Assembly (NCBI RefSeq): GCF_029589495.1
Contig: NZ_JAAIVF010000004.1
Location: 124,001-188,000 of the forward strand
Direction of reading: 5' to 3'
DNA from: Speluncibacter jeojiensis
GTDB taxonomy: Bacteria > Actinomycetota > Actinomycetes > Mycobacteriales > Mycobacteriaceae
Length of the DNA stretch: 64,000 nucleotides
The notes under the pieces were generated by a model, which searched no databases, was not told the DNA's origin, and worked only from the letters and a program-made list of their open reading frames with translations. Positions 8,098 to 19,099 of the stretch are shown here, piece by piece; positions within the stretch are counted from its first letter, which is position 1, and each line of letters starts with the position of its first letter. The position numbers were made by a program, and so were the translations under genes.

Positions 8098-8098
<1 letters not shown>
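7553..8098 (-). CDS. sufU: SufU, Zn-dependent sulfur-transfer partner of SufS
   Basis: A 181-aa SUF-type IscU-fold protein. It has Cys38 in NPTCGDD, Cys67 in GQGCSIS and Cys131 in RVKCALLGW, together with Asp40: the zinc site and sulfur acceptor typical of Gram-positive/actinobacterial SufU. It takes persulfide sulfur from SufS for the SufBCD scaffold. The C-terminus has a variable ~40-residue tail. The ATG overlaps the sufS TGA by one base (TGATG), so it is tightly coupled. Confidence 0.92.
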
Positions 8099-10171
<2,073 letters not shown>

Positions 10172-10236
10172 TCACAGTTCCTTTGGAGAGGTATCGGGTT
10201 CGGTGCGTGGACGCCGCTGCCGGCGCCGCGGCGGGC

Positions 10237-11439
10237 TCAGGCGCCGATGGTCGCGAGTTCGTCCTCGATCGCGGCCTCGAGTCGCTCACGGACGGAGGGC
10301 ACGGTGATCTTGCCGATCAGCTCGTGGAAGAACCCGCGCACGACCAGGCGGCGCGCCTGCTCCTCGGGGATTCCACGAGCACGCAGGTAGAACAGCTGCT
10401 CGTCGTCGAAGCGTCCGGTGGCACTGGCGTGCCCCGCCCCGACGATCTCGCCGGTCAAGATCTCCAGGTTCGGCACCGAATCCGCGCGCGCACCGTCGGT
10501 GAGCACCAGGTTGCGGTTCAACTCGAACGTGTCGGTGCCCTCGGCCTCCGGCCGGATCAGCACGTCGCCGACCCACACGGTGTGCGCGTCCGGCTTGCCC
10601 GAGTGCGGGTCGCCCTGCAACGCACCCTTGTAGACGACGTTGGACTTGCAGTGCGGCTGCGCGTGGTCGACCAGGAGGCGCTGCTCGAAGTGCTGACCGT
10701 CGTCGGCGAAGTACAAGCCGATCATCTCGGCGTCGCCGCCCGGGCCCGCGTACCTGACCGTCGGGGTCAGCCGCACCAGGTCGCCGCCGAGGGTGATCGC
10801 GAAGTGCCGGACCACCGCGTCACGGCCGACCCGCACGTGGTGCGCGGCCACGTGGACCGCGTCGTCGTCCCAGTCCTGGATGACGACGACGGCCAGTCGC
10901 GAGCTGTCGCCGGCGACGAACTCGACGTTCTCCGCGTAGGTTCCGCCGCCGCGCTGGTCGATCACGAACACGGCCGACGAGAACGGCTCGGTGCGGATCT
11001 GCAGGTGCCCGTAGGCGACCTCGCCCGCGCCGGGTCCGGTGACGGTGATGTTGACCGGCTCGGCGACCTCGACCTCGGCGGGCACGGTCACGATCGTCGC
11101 CTCGTCGAAGGACGAGAACGCCTGGGCCACGACCCGGTCTGCCGGCGCACCGGCCTCGCCGAGCCGCGGGTCACCGCGACGGACCGACTCCACGCGCACC
11201 CGGTCGTCGGCGTCCACCGCGATCAGGGCCTGCGCCGTCGCCGGCGCCTCGCCCCGGTGCAGGCCGCGCAGACGGCGCATCGGGGTGAACCGCCAGTGCT
11301 CCTCACGGCCGCTGGGGACCTCGAACGCCTCGACGTCGAAGGAGGTGAAGACCTCGCCCTTGTTGACCGCCGGAATGGTGGTGCCCTCGCTCGCCGCGGT
11401 CACGTTCGACCCGGTTTCCTGTACTCCCGTGCCGACCAC
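10237..11439 (-). CDS. sufD: SufD scaffold subunit
   Basis: A 400-aa beta-helix protein of the SufB/D family. Its C-terminal core (DGARADSVPNLEILTGEIVGAGHASATGRFDDEQLFYLRARGIPEEQARRLVVRGFF) is the conserved dimerisation/SufC-binding region. It forms the scaffold with SufB and SufC. The GTG start overlaps the sufB TAG by one base and has AAGGAG upstream within sufB. Confidence 0.94.
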   Translation of the reverse strand: MVGTGVQETGSNVTAASEGTTIPAVNKGEVFTSFDVEAFEVPSGREEHWRFTPMRRLRGLHRGEAPATAQALIAVDADDRVRVESVRRGDPRLGEAGAPADRVVAQAFSSFDEATIVTVPAEVEVAEPVNITVTGPGAGEVAYGHLQIRTEPFSSAVFVIDQRGGGTYAENVEFVAGDSSRLAVVVIQDWDDDAVHVAAHHVRVGRDAVVRHFAITLGGDLVRLTPTVRYAGPGGDAEMIGLYFADDGQHFEQRLLVDHAQPHCKSNVVYKGALQGDPHSGKPDAHTVWVGDVLIRPEAEGTDTFELNRNLVLTDGARADSVPNLEILTGEIVGAGHASATGRFDDEQLFYLRARGIPEEQARRLVVRGFFHELIGKITVPSVRERLEAAIEDELATIGA

Positions 11440-12899
11440 TAACCCACGGCTCCTTCCATCTGCAGTTCGATCAGGCGGTTGAGTTCGAGCGCGTACTCCA
11501 TCGGGAGTTCCTTGGCGATCGGCTCGACGAAGCCGCGCACGACCATCGCCATCGCCTCGTCCTCGGTCATGCCGCGGCTCATCAGGTAGAACAGCTGGTC
11601 ATCGCTCACCTTCGACACGGTCGCCTCGTGGCCCATGGTCACGTCGTCCTCGCGGATGTCGACGTACGGGTACGTGTCCGAGCGGCTGATCTGGTCGACC
11701 AGCAGTGCGTCACACTTGACGGTCGACCTGGACCCGTGCGCGCCCTTGTTGACCTGGACCAGGCCGCGGTAGCCCGAGCGGCCACCGCCGCGGGCGACCG
11801 ACTTGCTGACGATCGACGACGAGGTGTTCGGCGCCAGATGCACCATCTTGGCGCCCGTGTCCTGGTGCTGGCCCGCTCCGGCGAACGCGACCGACAGCAC
11901 CTCACCGCGCGCGTGCTCACCGGTCATCCACACGGCCGGGTACTTCATCGTCACCTTGGAGCCGATGTTGCCGTCGACCCATTCCATCGTCGCGCCCTCT
12001 TCGGCGCGGGTCCGCTTGGTGACCAGGTTGTAGACGTTGTTCGACCAGTTCTGGATGGTCGTGTAGCGGCAGCGGCCGCCCTTCTTGACGATGATCTCGA
12101 CCACCGCGGAGTGCAGCGAGTCCGAGCTGTACACCGGCGCGGTGCACCCCTCGACGTAGTGCACGTAGGCGTCCTCGTCGACGATGATCAGCGTGCGCTC
12201 GAACTGGCCCATGTTCTCGGTGTTGATCCGGAAGTAGGCCTGCAGCGGGATGTCGACGTGCACGCCCGGGGGCACGTAGATGAACGATCCACCCGACCAC
12301 ACCGCGGTGTTGAGCGCCGAGAACTTGTTGTCGCCGGCGGGGATCACCGAGCCGAAGTACTTCTGGAACAACTCCGGGTGCTCACGCAGGCCGCTGTCGG
12401 TGTCGAGGAAGATCACGCCCTGACGCTCGAGGTCCTCGCGGATCTGGTGGTAGACGACCTCGGACTCGTACTGCGCCGCGACGCCGGCGATCATCGCCTG
12501 CTTCTCGGCCTCCGGGATGCCGAGGCGGTCATAGGTGTTCTTGATGTCCTCGGGCAGGTCCTCCCACGAGGTCGCCTGCTTCTCCGTGGATCGCACGAAG
12601 TACTTGATGTTGTCGAAGTCGATGCCCGACAGATCCGCGCCCCAGTTCGGCATGGGCTTGCGATCGAAGATGCGCAGCGCCTTGAGCCGGGCCTCGAGCA
12701 TCCACTCGGGCTCGTTCTTCTTCGCCGAGATGTCGCGCACGACGTCCTCCGACAACCCACGCTTCGCCTTGGCGCCGGCCTCGTCCGAGTCGGCCCAGCC
12801 GAACGCATAGTTGCCGAGCGACGCGAGGGTCTCTTCCTGGCTCAGCTGTACGGGTGGCGTGGGTGTCGCCGTGCCGGACTGATCCGAGGTGACGGTCAT
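11439..12899 (-). CDS. sufB: SufB scaffold subunit, intein-free
   Basis: 486 aa, the normal length for SufB. Recognisable parts are the N-terminal [28 protein letters not shown] region, [20 protein letters not shown], the Cys-bearing [23 protein letters not shown] and the C-terminal [23 protein letters not shown]. It is the cluster-bearing scaffold protein. M. tuberculosis SufB carries a self-splicing intein; none is present here. The ATG overlaps the sufR stop by four bases. Confidence 0.96.
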   Translation of the reverse strand: MTVTSDQSGTATPTPPVQLSQEETLASLGNYAFGWADSDEAGAKAKRGLSEDVVRDISAKKNEPEWMLEARLKALRIFDRKPMPNWGADLSGIDFDNIKYFVRSTEKQATSWEDLPEDIKNTYDRLGIPEAEKQAMIAGVAAQYESEVVYHQIREDLERQGVIFLDTDSGLREHPELFQKYFGSVIPAGDNKFSALNTAVWSGGSFIYVPPGVHVDIPLQAYFRINTENMGQFERTLIIVDEDAYVHYVEGCTAPVYSSDSLHSAVVEIIVKKGGRCRYTTIQNWSNNVYNLVTKRTRAEEGATMEWVDGNIGSKVTMKYPAVWMTGEHARGEVLSVAFAGAGQHQDTGAKMVHLAPNTSSSIVSKSVARGGGRSGYRGLVQVNKGAHGSRSTVKCDALLVDQISRSDTYPYVDIREDDVTMGHEATVSKVSDDQLFYLMSRGMTEDEAMAMVVRGFVEPIAKELPMEYALELNRLIELQMEGAVG

Positions 12900-13774
12900 G
12901 CGAGCTCCTTCCGGAGGCTTGTGCGTTCCGGCGCGGGCTGTGCGCCGGACTTTCGGTTGGGGGTCTGCTGACGGTGGGGGGTATTCGTGTCGCCGGGCGA
13001 GGCCCCGAGCGGCACGTGGGTGGTGCAGGCGCAGTCGCCGTTCGCGATCGTCGCGAGCCGCTGCACGTGAGTGCCGAGCAGTTCGCGGAAGGCCTCGATC
13101 TCGGCCTCGCACAGCTCCGGGAACTCGCTTGCCACGTGCGAGACCGGGCAATGGTGCTGACAGATCTGCACGCCGTTGCCGACCCGCCTCGTCGACGCCG
13201 CGAAGCCGGCCGAGGTCAGTGCCCCGGCGATGTTCTCCGCCACCGCCTCGACGCGCACCGGCCCCTCCGCGCCGTCGGGCACCTCGGCCGCGCCGTGGAC
13301 GATCGCGTCGATGCGCTTCTTGGCGAAGTCGACGATCACCTCGTCGCCGCCGACCTCGCGCAGCCGCCGCATGGCGGCCCCGGCGAGATCGTCGTAGGCG
13401 TGATTGAGGCGGGCCCGGCCCGCCTCGGTGAGCTGGAACAACTTGGCCGGCCTGCCGCGGCCGCGCTGCTGCCGGCCGATCGGGCTGGCGGTGCGCGCCT
13501 CACCGAGTTCGATCAGTGCGTCGAGGTGCCGGCGTACACCCGCCGCGCTCAGCCCGAGCCGTCGACCGATCGCGGACGCGGAGATCGGCCCCTCCTCGAG
13601 CAGGAGCTTGACCACCTCGGTACGGGTACGGCCGTCCTGGGTGAACCCGACCGGCGACACCATCGCCGGCTCGGTTTCCCCGGCCACGGGCACGGCGCCC
13701 GCGTCGAGTGCAGCGGAAACCAAGGCGCGACCTGCGCCTTTACCTTCCACACACTGCTCACCAGAGGTTTTCAC
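12896..13774 (-). CDS. sufR: SufR, Fe-S-sensing repressor of the suf operon
   Basis: Up to 292 aa. The N-terminal winged helix ([38 protein letters not shown]) is followed by a C-terminal sensor region with cluster-ligand candidates in [24 protein letters not shown] and GDCACTTH. SufR proteins carry a [4Fe-4S] cluster and repress suf. I chose the GTG at 13774: the -10-like CACACT ends six bases before it, with a -35-like TAGACC 17 bp further up, which suggests a leaderless transcript. A GTG at 13750 or an ATG further in are alternatives. It heads the suf operon and is divergent from mptB. Confidence 0.85.
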   Translation of the reverse strand: MKTSGEQCVEGKGAGRALVSAALDAGAVPVAGETEPAMVSPVGFTQDGRTRTEVVKLLLEEGPISASAIGRRLGLSAAGVRRHLDALIELGEARTASPIGRQQRGRGRPAKLFQLTEAGRARLNHAYDDLAGAAMRRLREVGGDEVIVDFAKKRIDAIVHGAAEVPDGAEGPVRVEAVAENIAGALTSAGFAASTRRVGNGVQICQHHCPVSHVASEFPELCEAEIEAFRELLGTHVQRLATIANGDCACTTHVPLGASPGDTNTPHRQQTPNRKSGAQPAPERTSLRKELA

Positions 13775-13787
13775 AACACCAGTGTGA
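13771..13787. promoter_or_regulatory. Probable SufR operator at the suf promoter
   Basis: Read on the minus strand, TCACACTGGTGTTGTGA is a perfect TCACA-N7-TGTGA inverted repeat containing ACACT-N5-TGTGA, which as I recall is the SufR-binding pattern described for M. tuberculosis. It overlaps the -10-like element and the proposed GTG start, a position that would block transcription. The role is inferred from position and pattern. Confidence 0.6.
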
Positions 13788-13882
13788 CGCAATTGCGGCG
13801 CACGGTCTACAAAGGGTGCCCTTCGCCACCTCCCCGACGACCCCGAACGGCCCACGTCGCCGCCCCGCTAGGCTCCCTCCCT

Positions 13883-15664
13883 GTGGCGCAGACCAAGGAG
13901 CATTCACCGCGGGCAGACGTGTCGCGGTTGAGCCGGAACGTGCGCCGCATCATCGGCCTCGCACCGGCCGGTCACGAGCATGCCGGTTCCGCCGGCGCCC
14001 CCGACGGGACCGCCGAACACCACCACCGGGGACTGCCTCCGCTCGGAGAGGCCGGCGCCCACGTCGCCGCGCTGCACGGGGACGAGCCCGAGGCGCCCGG
14101 CCTGCTCGACAAGGAGGTCCGGCAGCTGTCCGCGGTGCGGCGCTTCGGCGCCACCGGCGCGGTCCTGATGGCGGTCGGCGCGCTCGGCGCGGGCGCGCAA
14201 CCGGTGCTGCAGAACCCGGTCCTGGGACAGCGGGTCCTGGGCCTGCCCGCCCGCATCCCCAGTGTTGCGCTGTCCATCGCGCTGACCGGCTCGATCATGG
14301 TGGTGATCGCCTGGCTGGTGCTGGGCCGGTTCGCGGTCGGCACGCTGCGCAAGGGCAACATCCCGCGCCGGATGAGCCGGTCCCAGCTCGACCGCACGCT
14401 GCTGCTGTGGATGCTGCCGCTGATCGTCGCCCCGCCGATGTTCAGCAAGGACGTCTACTCGTACCTGGCGCAGAGCGAGATCACCGCACGCGGGCTCGAC
14501 CCCTACAAGGTGGGCCCCGCCCAGGCCCTCGGCATCGATCACGTCCTGACCCGCACCGTGCCGACCATCTGGCGCGACACCCCGGCGCCCTATGAGCCGC
14601 TGTTCCTGTGGCTCGGCCGCGGCATCACCGCGATCACCGGCGAGAACATCGTCGCGGGCATCTTCCTGCACCGACTGCTCGAGGTGGCCGGTGTCGCGTT
14701 GTTCGTGTGGGCGCTGCCGCGGCTGGCCCGCCGCTGCGGGGTCGCGTCGGTGACCGCGCTGTGGCTCGGCGCCGCCAACCCGCTGGTGCTTTTCCACCTG
14801 GTGGCCGGCGTGCACAACGAGGCGCTGATGCTCGGGCTGATGCTCGCCGGCATGGAGCTGGCACTGCGGGCGATCGAGTCCCGGGACCCGATACGCGGCC
14901 GCAACCTGGCGCTGCTGCTCGGCGGAACCCTGGTGATCGTGCTGTCGTCGGCGATCAAGATCCCGTCACTGCTGGCGCTCGGTTTCATCGGTATGGCGCT
15001 GGCGCGACGCTGGGGTCCGGGACTCAAGCCCATCCTGAAGGCCGCGGCACTGCTGGCCGCGATCGCAGTCGCCACCCAGGCCGCGGTGTCGCTGGGCACC
15101 GGTCTCGGATTCGGCTGGATCCACACCCTGGGCACGGCCAACGCCGTGCGCAGCTGGCAGTCGATCCCGACCCTGCTCGGCATGGGGACCGGCTTCGTCG
15201 GTGTGCTGCTGGGCCTCGGCGACCACACCACCGCGGCGCTGAGCCTGACCCGGCCGATCGCGATGGTCATCGCCGCCCTGGTCACCCTGCGGATGCTCAT
15301 CGCCACCCACTCGGGCCGCGTGCACGCGGTCGGCGCGCTCGGGGTGTCGATGGCGGCGGTTGTGCTGCTGTTCCCGGTCTTCCAGCCCTGGTATCTGCTC
15401 TGGGCCCTGCTCCCCCTCGCCGCCTGGGCGACCCGCCCCGTCTTCCGCGTCACCGCGGTGACCCTGACCGTCGTGGTCAGCCTCATCGGACCGATGCCCA
15501 ACGGCGGAGAATACCGGCCGTTCGTGATCGTCCAAGCCGTGACGGCGGCCATATTCACCGTGCTGATCCTCATCGCGATCACATACGACCGAATTCCGTG
15601 GCGTCGCCAGCTCAGGGCGGACGACAACACCGATCCGGTCTCGGCCTACCCTGGTTCATCGTGA
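13883..15664 (+). CDS. mptB: Alpha-(1->6)-mannopyranosyltransferase MptB-type, GT-C membrane enzyme
   Basis: 593 aa: a ~95-residue soluble N-terminus, then about a dozen hydrophobic segments. The first loop holds the acidic motif FSKDVYSYLAQSEITARGLDPYKVGP followed by PAPYEPLFLWLGR, typical of polyprenol-phosphate-mannose-dependent GT-C enzymes of the MptA/MptB family. It would build the alpha-1,6-mannan core of lipomannan/lipoarabinomannan on the outer face of the membrane. Its place next to sufR matches Rv1459c. The GTG at 13883 is the longest plausible start. The last codons overlap the next gene by four bases (GTGA). Confidence 0.85.
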   Translation: MAQTKEHSPRADVSRLSRNVRRIIGLAPAGHEHAGSAGAPDGTAEHHHRGLPPLGEAGAHVAALHGDEPEAPGLLDKEVRQLSAVRRFGATGAVLMAVGALGAGAQPVLQNPVLGQRVLGLPARIPSVALSIALTGSIMVVIAWLVLGRFAVGTLRKGNIPRRMSRSQLDRTLLLWMLPLIVAPPMFSKDVYSYLAQSEITARGLDPYKVGPAQALGIDHVLTRTVPTIWRDTPAPYEPLFLWLGRGITAITGENIVAGIFLHRLLEVAGVALFVWALPRLARRCGVASVTALWLGAANPLVLFHLVAGVHNEALMLGLMLAGMELALRAIESRDPIRGRNLALLLGGTLVIVLSSAIKIPSLLALGFIGMALARRWGPGLKPILKAAALLAAIAVATQAAVSLGTGLGFGWIHTLGTANAVRSWQSIPTLLGMGTGFVGVLLGLGDHTTAALSLTRPIAMVIAALVTLRMLIATHSGRVHAVGALGVSMAAVVLLFPVFQPWYLLWALLPLAAWATRPVFRVTAVTLTVVVSLIGPMPNGGEYRPFVIVQAVTAAIFTVLILIAITYDRIPWRRQLRADDNTDPVSAYPGSS

Positions 15665-16602
15665 GCACTGCACCCTCGACGACGGCCCCCGCGGTCGAGT
15701 TGTCGAATGTCGTCAAGCGTTTCGGTCAGGTCCAGGCGGTCGACGGGCTCGATCTGACCGTGCAGCGGGCGCAGGTGCTCGCCCTGCTCGGACCCAACGG
15801 CGCGGGCAAGACCACGACCGTCGAGATGTGTGAGGGCTTCTCCAGCCCCGACGACGGCGCCGTGCGCGTGCTCGGACTCGACCCGGTCGCCGACGCCGCC
15901 GCGCTCAAACCCCGCATCGGGGTGATGCTGCAGGGCGGCGGCGCGTATCCGGGCTCGCGGGCCGGGGAGATGCTCAAACTCGTCGCCTCCTATTCGGCGA
16001 ATCCGATCGACCCGGACTGGCTGCTGCGCACGCTCGGGCTCAGCGAGGCGGTCCGTACCCCGTACCGGCGCCTGTCCGGCGGCCAACAGCAGCGCCTCGC
16101 GCTGGCCTGCGCGATCGTCGGCCGCCCGGAGATGGTCTTCCTCGACGAGCCGACAGCCGGTATGGACGCGCAGGCCAAGAACCTGGTCTGGGAGATGATC
16201 GACGCGCTGCGTCGCGACGGCGTCGCGATCCTGTTGACCACCCACCTCATGGACGAGGCCGAACAGCTCGCCGACGAGCTGGTGATCATCGACCACGGCC
16301 GGGTGCTGGCCTCCGGCACCCCCTCCGAGGTGACCAGCCGCAACGTCGAGCCCCGGCTGTGCTTCCGCGCGCCGGCCGACCTCGACCTGACCGCCCTGCA
16401 GGCCACCCTGCCCGCCGGGCACGCCGTCTCCCAGGTGACCCCGGGCTCCTACCAGGTCGACGGCGAGGTCTCGCCGCGGCTGGTCGCGGCGGTCGCGAAC
16501 TGGTGCGCCGACCGCGACGTGCTGGCGACCGAACTGCGGGTCGACAAACGCAGCCTGGAGGACGTCTTCCTCGACCTGACCGGAAGGGAGTTGCGGGGAT
16601 GA
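15661..16602 (+). CDS. ABC transporter ATP-binding subunit (drug-exporter type)
   Basis: 313 aa. The N-terminal ABC domain has Walker A LGPNGAGKTT, Q-loop VMLQGGGAYPGS, signature LSGGQQQRLALA, Walker B VFLDEPTAGMD and switch His in LTTHLMDEAEQLADE. The C-terminal ~80 residues (after GTPSEVTSRN) are the accessory domain seen in antibiotic/lipid exporters. It pairs with the permease that follows. Position beside MptB equals Rv1458c. The cargo is unknown; an envelope precursor is an inference from the neighbour. Confidence 0.9.
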   Translation: MSTAPSTTAPAVELSNVVKRFGQVQAVDGLDLTVQRAQVLALLGPNGAGKTTTVEMCEGFSSPDDGAVRVLGLDPVADAAALKPRIGVMLQGGGAYPGSRAGEMLKLVASYSANPIDPDWLLRTLGLSEAVRTPYRRLSGGQQQRLALACAIVGRPEMVFLDEPTAGMDAQAKNLVWEMIDALRRDGVAILLTTHLMDEAEQLADELVIIDHGRVLASGTPSEVTSRNVEPRLCFRAPADLDLTALQATLPAGHAVSQVTPGSYQVDGEVSPRLVAAVANWCADRDVLATELRVDKRSLEDVFLDLTGRELRG

Positions 16603-17414
16603 CCGCGACCGAACCAGACATGGCGGCCGTCGGCCGGTCGGACGCCCCGCGCTTCCCCGCCGGCACCTTCGCGCCGGCCCCGCGGCCCGCGGCGCCGCTG
16701 CCGATGTTGCTCGCGCAAACCCGCCTCGAGTTGACGCTGCTGCTGCGCAACGGCGAGCAGTTGCTGCTGACGATGCTGATCCCGATCACCATGCTGATCG
16801 GGCTGACGCTGCTGCCCTTCGGCGACTTCGCCTCACCGCGGGTGAACGCGGTCGTCCCCGCCGTCCTCGCGGTCGCGATCATGTCGACCGCGTTCACCGG
16901 CCAGGCCATCGCGGTCGGCTTCGACCGCCGCTACGGCGCGCTCAAGCGGCTCGGCGCGACCGCACTGCCCAGGTGGGGTGTGATCGGCGGCAAGAGCGCG
17001 GCGGTCCTGCTGGTCGTGATCCTGCAGTCGGTCCTGCTGGGGGCGATCGGACTGGCGCTGGGCTGGCGGCCCGGCATCCTCGGGCTGCTGCTCGGCGCGG
17101 TGTTCATCGTGCTGGGCACCGTCACCTTCGCGACGATGGGCCTGTTCATCGGCGGTTGCCTCAAGGCCGAGGTGGTGCTGGCCCTCGCCAACATCCTCTG
17201 GTTCGCGATGCTCGGCATCGGCAGCCTGGTGCTCGTGCGCGACCACATCCCCGGTCCGGTGCACACGCTGGCCCGGCTGGTCCCGTCCGGCGCGCTGACC
17301 GAGGCGCTGACCCAGGCACTGAGCTGCTCGGTCGACTGGTTCGGCGTGGCGGTGCTGGTGGTGTGGTCGGCGGTGTGCGGGTTCTTGGCGGCACGGACCT
17401 TCAAGTTCACCTGA
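16599..17414 (+). CDS. ABC-2-type transporter permease
   Basis: A 271-aa membrane protein with about six hydrophobic segments and an N-terminal cytosolic stretch rich in Pro/Ala. The motif VGFDRRYGALKRLGATALPRWGVIGGK and the overall layout fit ABC-2 permeases. Its ATG overlaps the ATPase stop (ATGA), so the two are coupled and form the exporter. In M. tuberculosis the equivalent pair is followed by another membrane gene (Rv1456c, CtaA/COX15-like as I recall); none follows here. Confidence 0.88.
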   Translation: MTATEPDMAAVGRSDAPRFPAGTFAPAPRPAAPLPMLLAQTRLELTLLLRNGEQLLLTMLIPITMLIGLTLLPFGDFASPRVNAVVPAVLAVAIMSTAFTGQAIAVGFDRRYGALKRLGATALPRWGVIGGKSAAVLLVVILQSVLLGAIGLALGWRPGILGLLLGAVFIVLGTVTFATMGLFIGGCLKAEVVLALANILWFAMLGIGSLVLVRDHIPGPVHTLARLVPSGALTEALTQALSCSVDWFGVAVLVVWSAVCGFLAARTFKFT

Positions 17415-17466
17415 GCGGGACCGCACAGGATCACCCCGACAGCGGTACCCGTCGCACACTGGATGC

Positions 17467-17652
17467 ATGGGACGCGGTGACCACCCCCAGCGCACGCCGC
17501 TGTACGGCGTGCTGCTGTGGATCGGCGCCTACGTGCTGGGCACGGTCGTGGTACTGACCGTCCACGTGACGTGGGTGCGGGCGATGGTGTTCGCGCTCGT
17601 GGTGGTGGCCTCGGTGATCGGCGCCGCGCTCACGTTCCGCGACAACTCCTGA
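17467..17652 (+). CDS. Small two-helix membrane protein, hypothetical
   Basis: 61 aa with two hydrophobic stretches (LYGVLLWIGAYVLGTVVVLTV and VRAMVFALVVVASVIGAAL) and a polar tail FRDNS. It lies 52 bp after the permease, in the same orientation, in the gap before a convergent gene. There is no strong ribosome site. I do not recognise a family; the sharp hydrophobic pattern argues that it is translated. Confidence 0.5.
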   Translation: MGRGDHPQRTPLYGVLLWIGAYVLGTVVVLTVHVTWVRAMVFALVVVASVIGAALTFRDNS

Positions 17653-17668
17653 ACCGGGTCGACCGCCG

Positions 17669-18010
17669 TCAGGAGTTGGCGACCCAGCCGGCCATCTTGC
17701 GGGCGTGACCCGGCGCCGGGGTGGCGCTGCTGATCAACTCACGGTCCCAGCCGTCGGCGACGTCGACTCCGGCGGCCGCGGCCACCGCCCGGGCGGTGGG
17801 CAGGTCGGCGACGACCTCGTCGCCGAGCACGCCGTCCGAACCGACCAGGGTGATGCGCACACCCGCACGGCCGATCGGCTGCAGGACCGCACGGGCGCTG
17901 CCGCCGTGCGCGGAGACGAATTCCTTGACGGACGCGACGACCTTGCGGGGGGCCGATCCGCTCTCGGCCGCTGCTGCGCTGGTCCGCTCTGCCACACCCT
18001 GCTCGCTCAT
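17669..18010 (-). CDS. Conserved-type hypothetical protein
   Basis: 113 aa, soluble, Ala-rich. An N-terminal disordered 20 residues precede an alpha/beta-looking domain (KVVASVKEFVSAHGGSARAVLQPIGRAGVRITLVGSDGVLGDEVVADLPTARAVAAAAGVDVADGWDREL). It is divergent from the quinone oxidoreductase gene; the two starts are 69 bp apart. I do not recognise a domain or catalytic motif. Confidence 0.65.
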   Translation of the reverse strand: MSEQGVAERTSAAAAESGSAPRKVVASVKEFVSAHGGSARAVLQPIGRAGVRITLVGSDGVLGDEVVADLPTARAVAAAAGVDVADGWDRELISSATPAPGHARKMAGWVANS

Positions 18011-18067
18011 GCGGCAAGCGTACTGTCATCGACCTCGGCCACGGCGCCCAGGTGCGCGGCCGGGGTG

Positions 18068-18073
18068 TAGAAC
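18068..18073 (+). promoter_or_regulatory. -10 element for a probable leaderless qor transcript
   Basis: TAGAAC lies exactly six bases before the ATG at 18080, the spacing seen for leaderless mRNAs in actinobacteria. There is no Shine-Dalgarno sequence. The start site is inferred. Confidence 0.45.
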
Positions 18074-18079
18074 ACTTGT

Positions 18080-19048
18080 ATGCGCGCGATCCAGGTGACC
18101 GAATTGGGCGGACCCGACGTACTGACGGTCGCGGAGGTGCCCGCCCCGACCTGTGGACCGGCCGAGTTGCTCGTCGACGTCGATGCCGCCGGCGTCAACT
18201 ACATCGACACCTACTTCCGCTCGGGCCTGTACAGCCGGGACCTGCCCTACGTGCCGGGCCTCGAAGGTTGCGGAACGGTCGCCGAGGTCGGGGCGGAGGT
18301 CGCCGGCTTCGCGGTCGGCGACCGGGTGGCGTGGGCGGACGCCCCCGGCAGCTACGCCGAGCAGGCCGTGGTCCCGGCGGCGATCGCCGTGCCGGTGCCC
18401 GACGGCATCGACGCCGCCGTCGCCGCGTCCGCACTGCTACAAGGGATGACAGCCCACTACCTGTTGACGTCCACCTATCCGGCCCGGCCCGGCGACACCG
18501 TGCTGATGCACGCCGGCGCCGGCGGGGTCGGCCTGCTGCTCACCCAGCTCGCCGTCGACCGCGACGTGCGGGTGATCACCACCGTCTCCACCGACGAGAA
18601 GGCCGAACTCTCCCGCGCCGCCGGCGCCCACGAGGTGCTGCGCTACGACGACGACGTGGTCGCCCGGGTGCGGTCGCTGACCGCCGGCGAGGGGGTCGCC
18701 GCCGTGTACGACGGCGTGGGCGCGTCCACCTTCGACATCAGCCTGCAGTGCCTGCGGGTGCGCGGCACGATGGCGCTGTTCGGCGCGGCGAGCGGTCCGG
18801 TGCCGCCGGTGGATCCGCAACGGCTCAACGCGGGCGGCTCCCTGTTCCTGACCCGGCCCACCCTCGCCCACCACGTACGCACCCGTGAGGAGTTGCTATG
18901 GCGGTCCGGGGACGTGTTCGACGCGATCGGTCTCGGCGCCGTGCAGTTGCGGGTCGGCGGACGCTATCCGCTGGCCGAGGCCGCCCGGGCGCACCGCGAC
19001 CTCGAGGGCCGGCGCACCACGGGGTCGCTGGTGCTGCTCCCCCGCTGA
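18080..19048 (+). CDS. qor: NADPH:quinone oxidoreductase, zinc-free MDR family
   Basis: A 322-aa medium-chain reductase without the zinc ligands of alcohol dehydrogenases. It has AGVNYIDTYFRSGLY, PGLEGCGTV, and the NADPH motif HAGAGGVGLLLTQLA (AxxGGVG) followed by a C-terminal RRTTGSLVLLP. It catalyses reduction of quinones or enones with NADPH. Position between the MptB cluster and ctaB matches Rv1454c. It converges on ctaB with a 51-bp gap. Confidence 0.9.
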   Translation: MRAIQVTELGGPDVLTVAEVPAPTCGPAELLVDVDAAGVNYIDTYFRSGLYSRDLPYVPGLEGCGTVAEVGAEVAGFAVGDRVAWADAPGSYAEQAVVPAAIAVPVPDGIDAAVAASALLQGMTAHYLLTSTYPARPGDTVLMHAGAGGVGLLLTQLAVDRDVRVITTVSTDEKAELSRAAGAHEVLRYDDDVVARVRSLTAGEGVAAVYDGVGASTFDISLQCLRVRGTMALFGAASGPVPPVDPQRLNAGGSLFLTRPTLAHHVRTREELLWRSGDVFDAIGLGAVQLRVGGRYPLAEAARAHRDLEGRRTTGSLVLLPR

Positions 19049-19099
19049 CGGGGGCTCAGCGCCGCGCAGACACCGGACCGGCGCGGGTGACCTACGACG

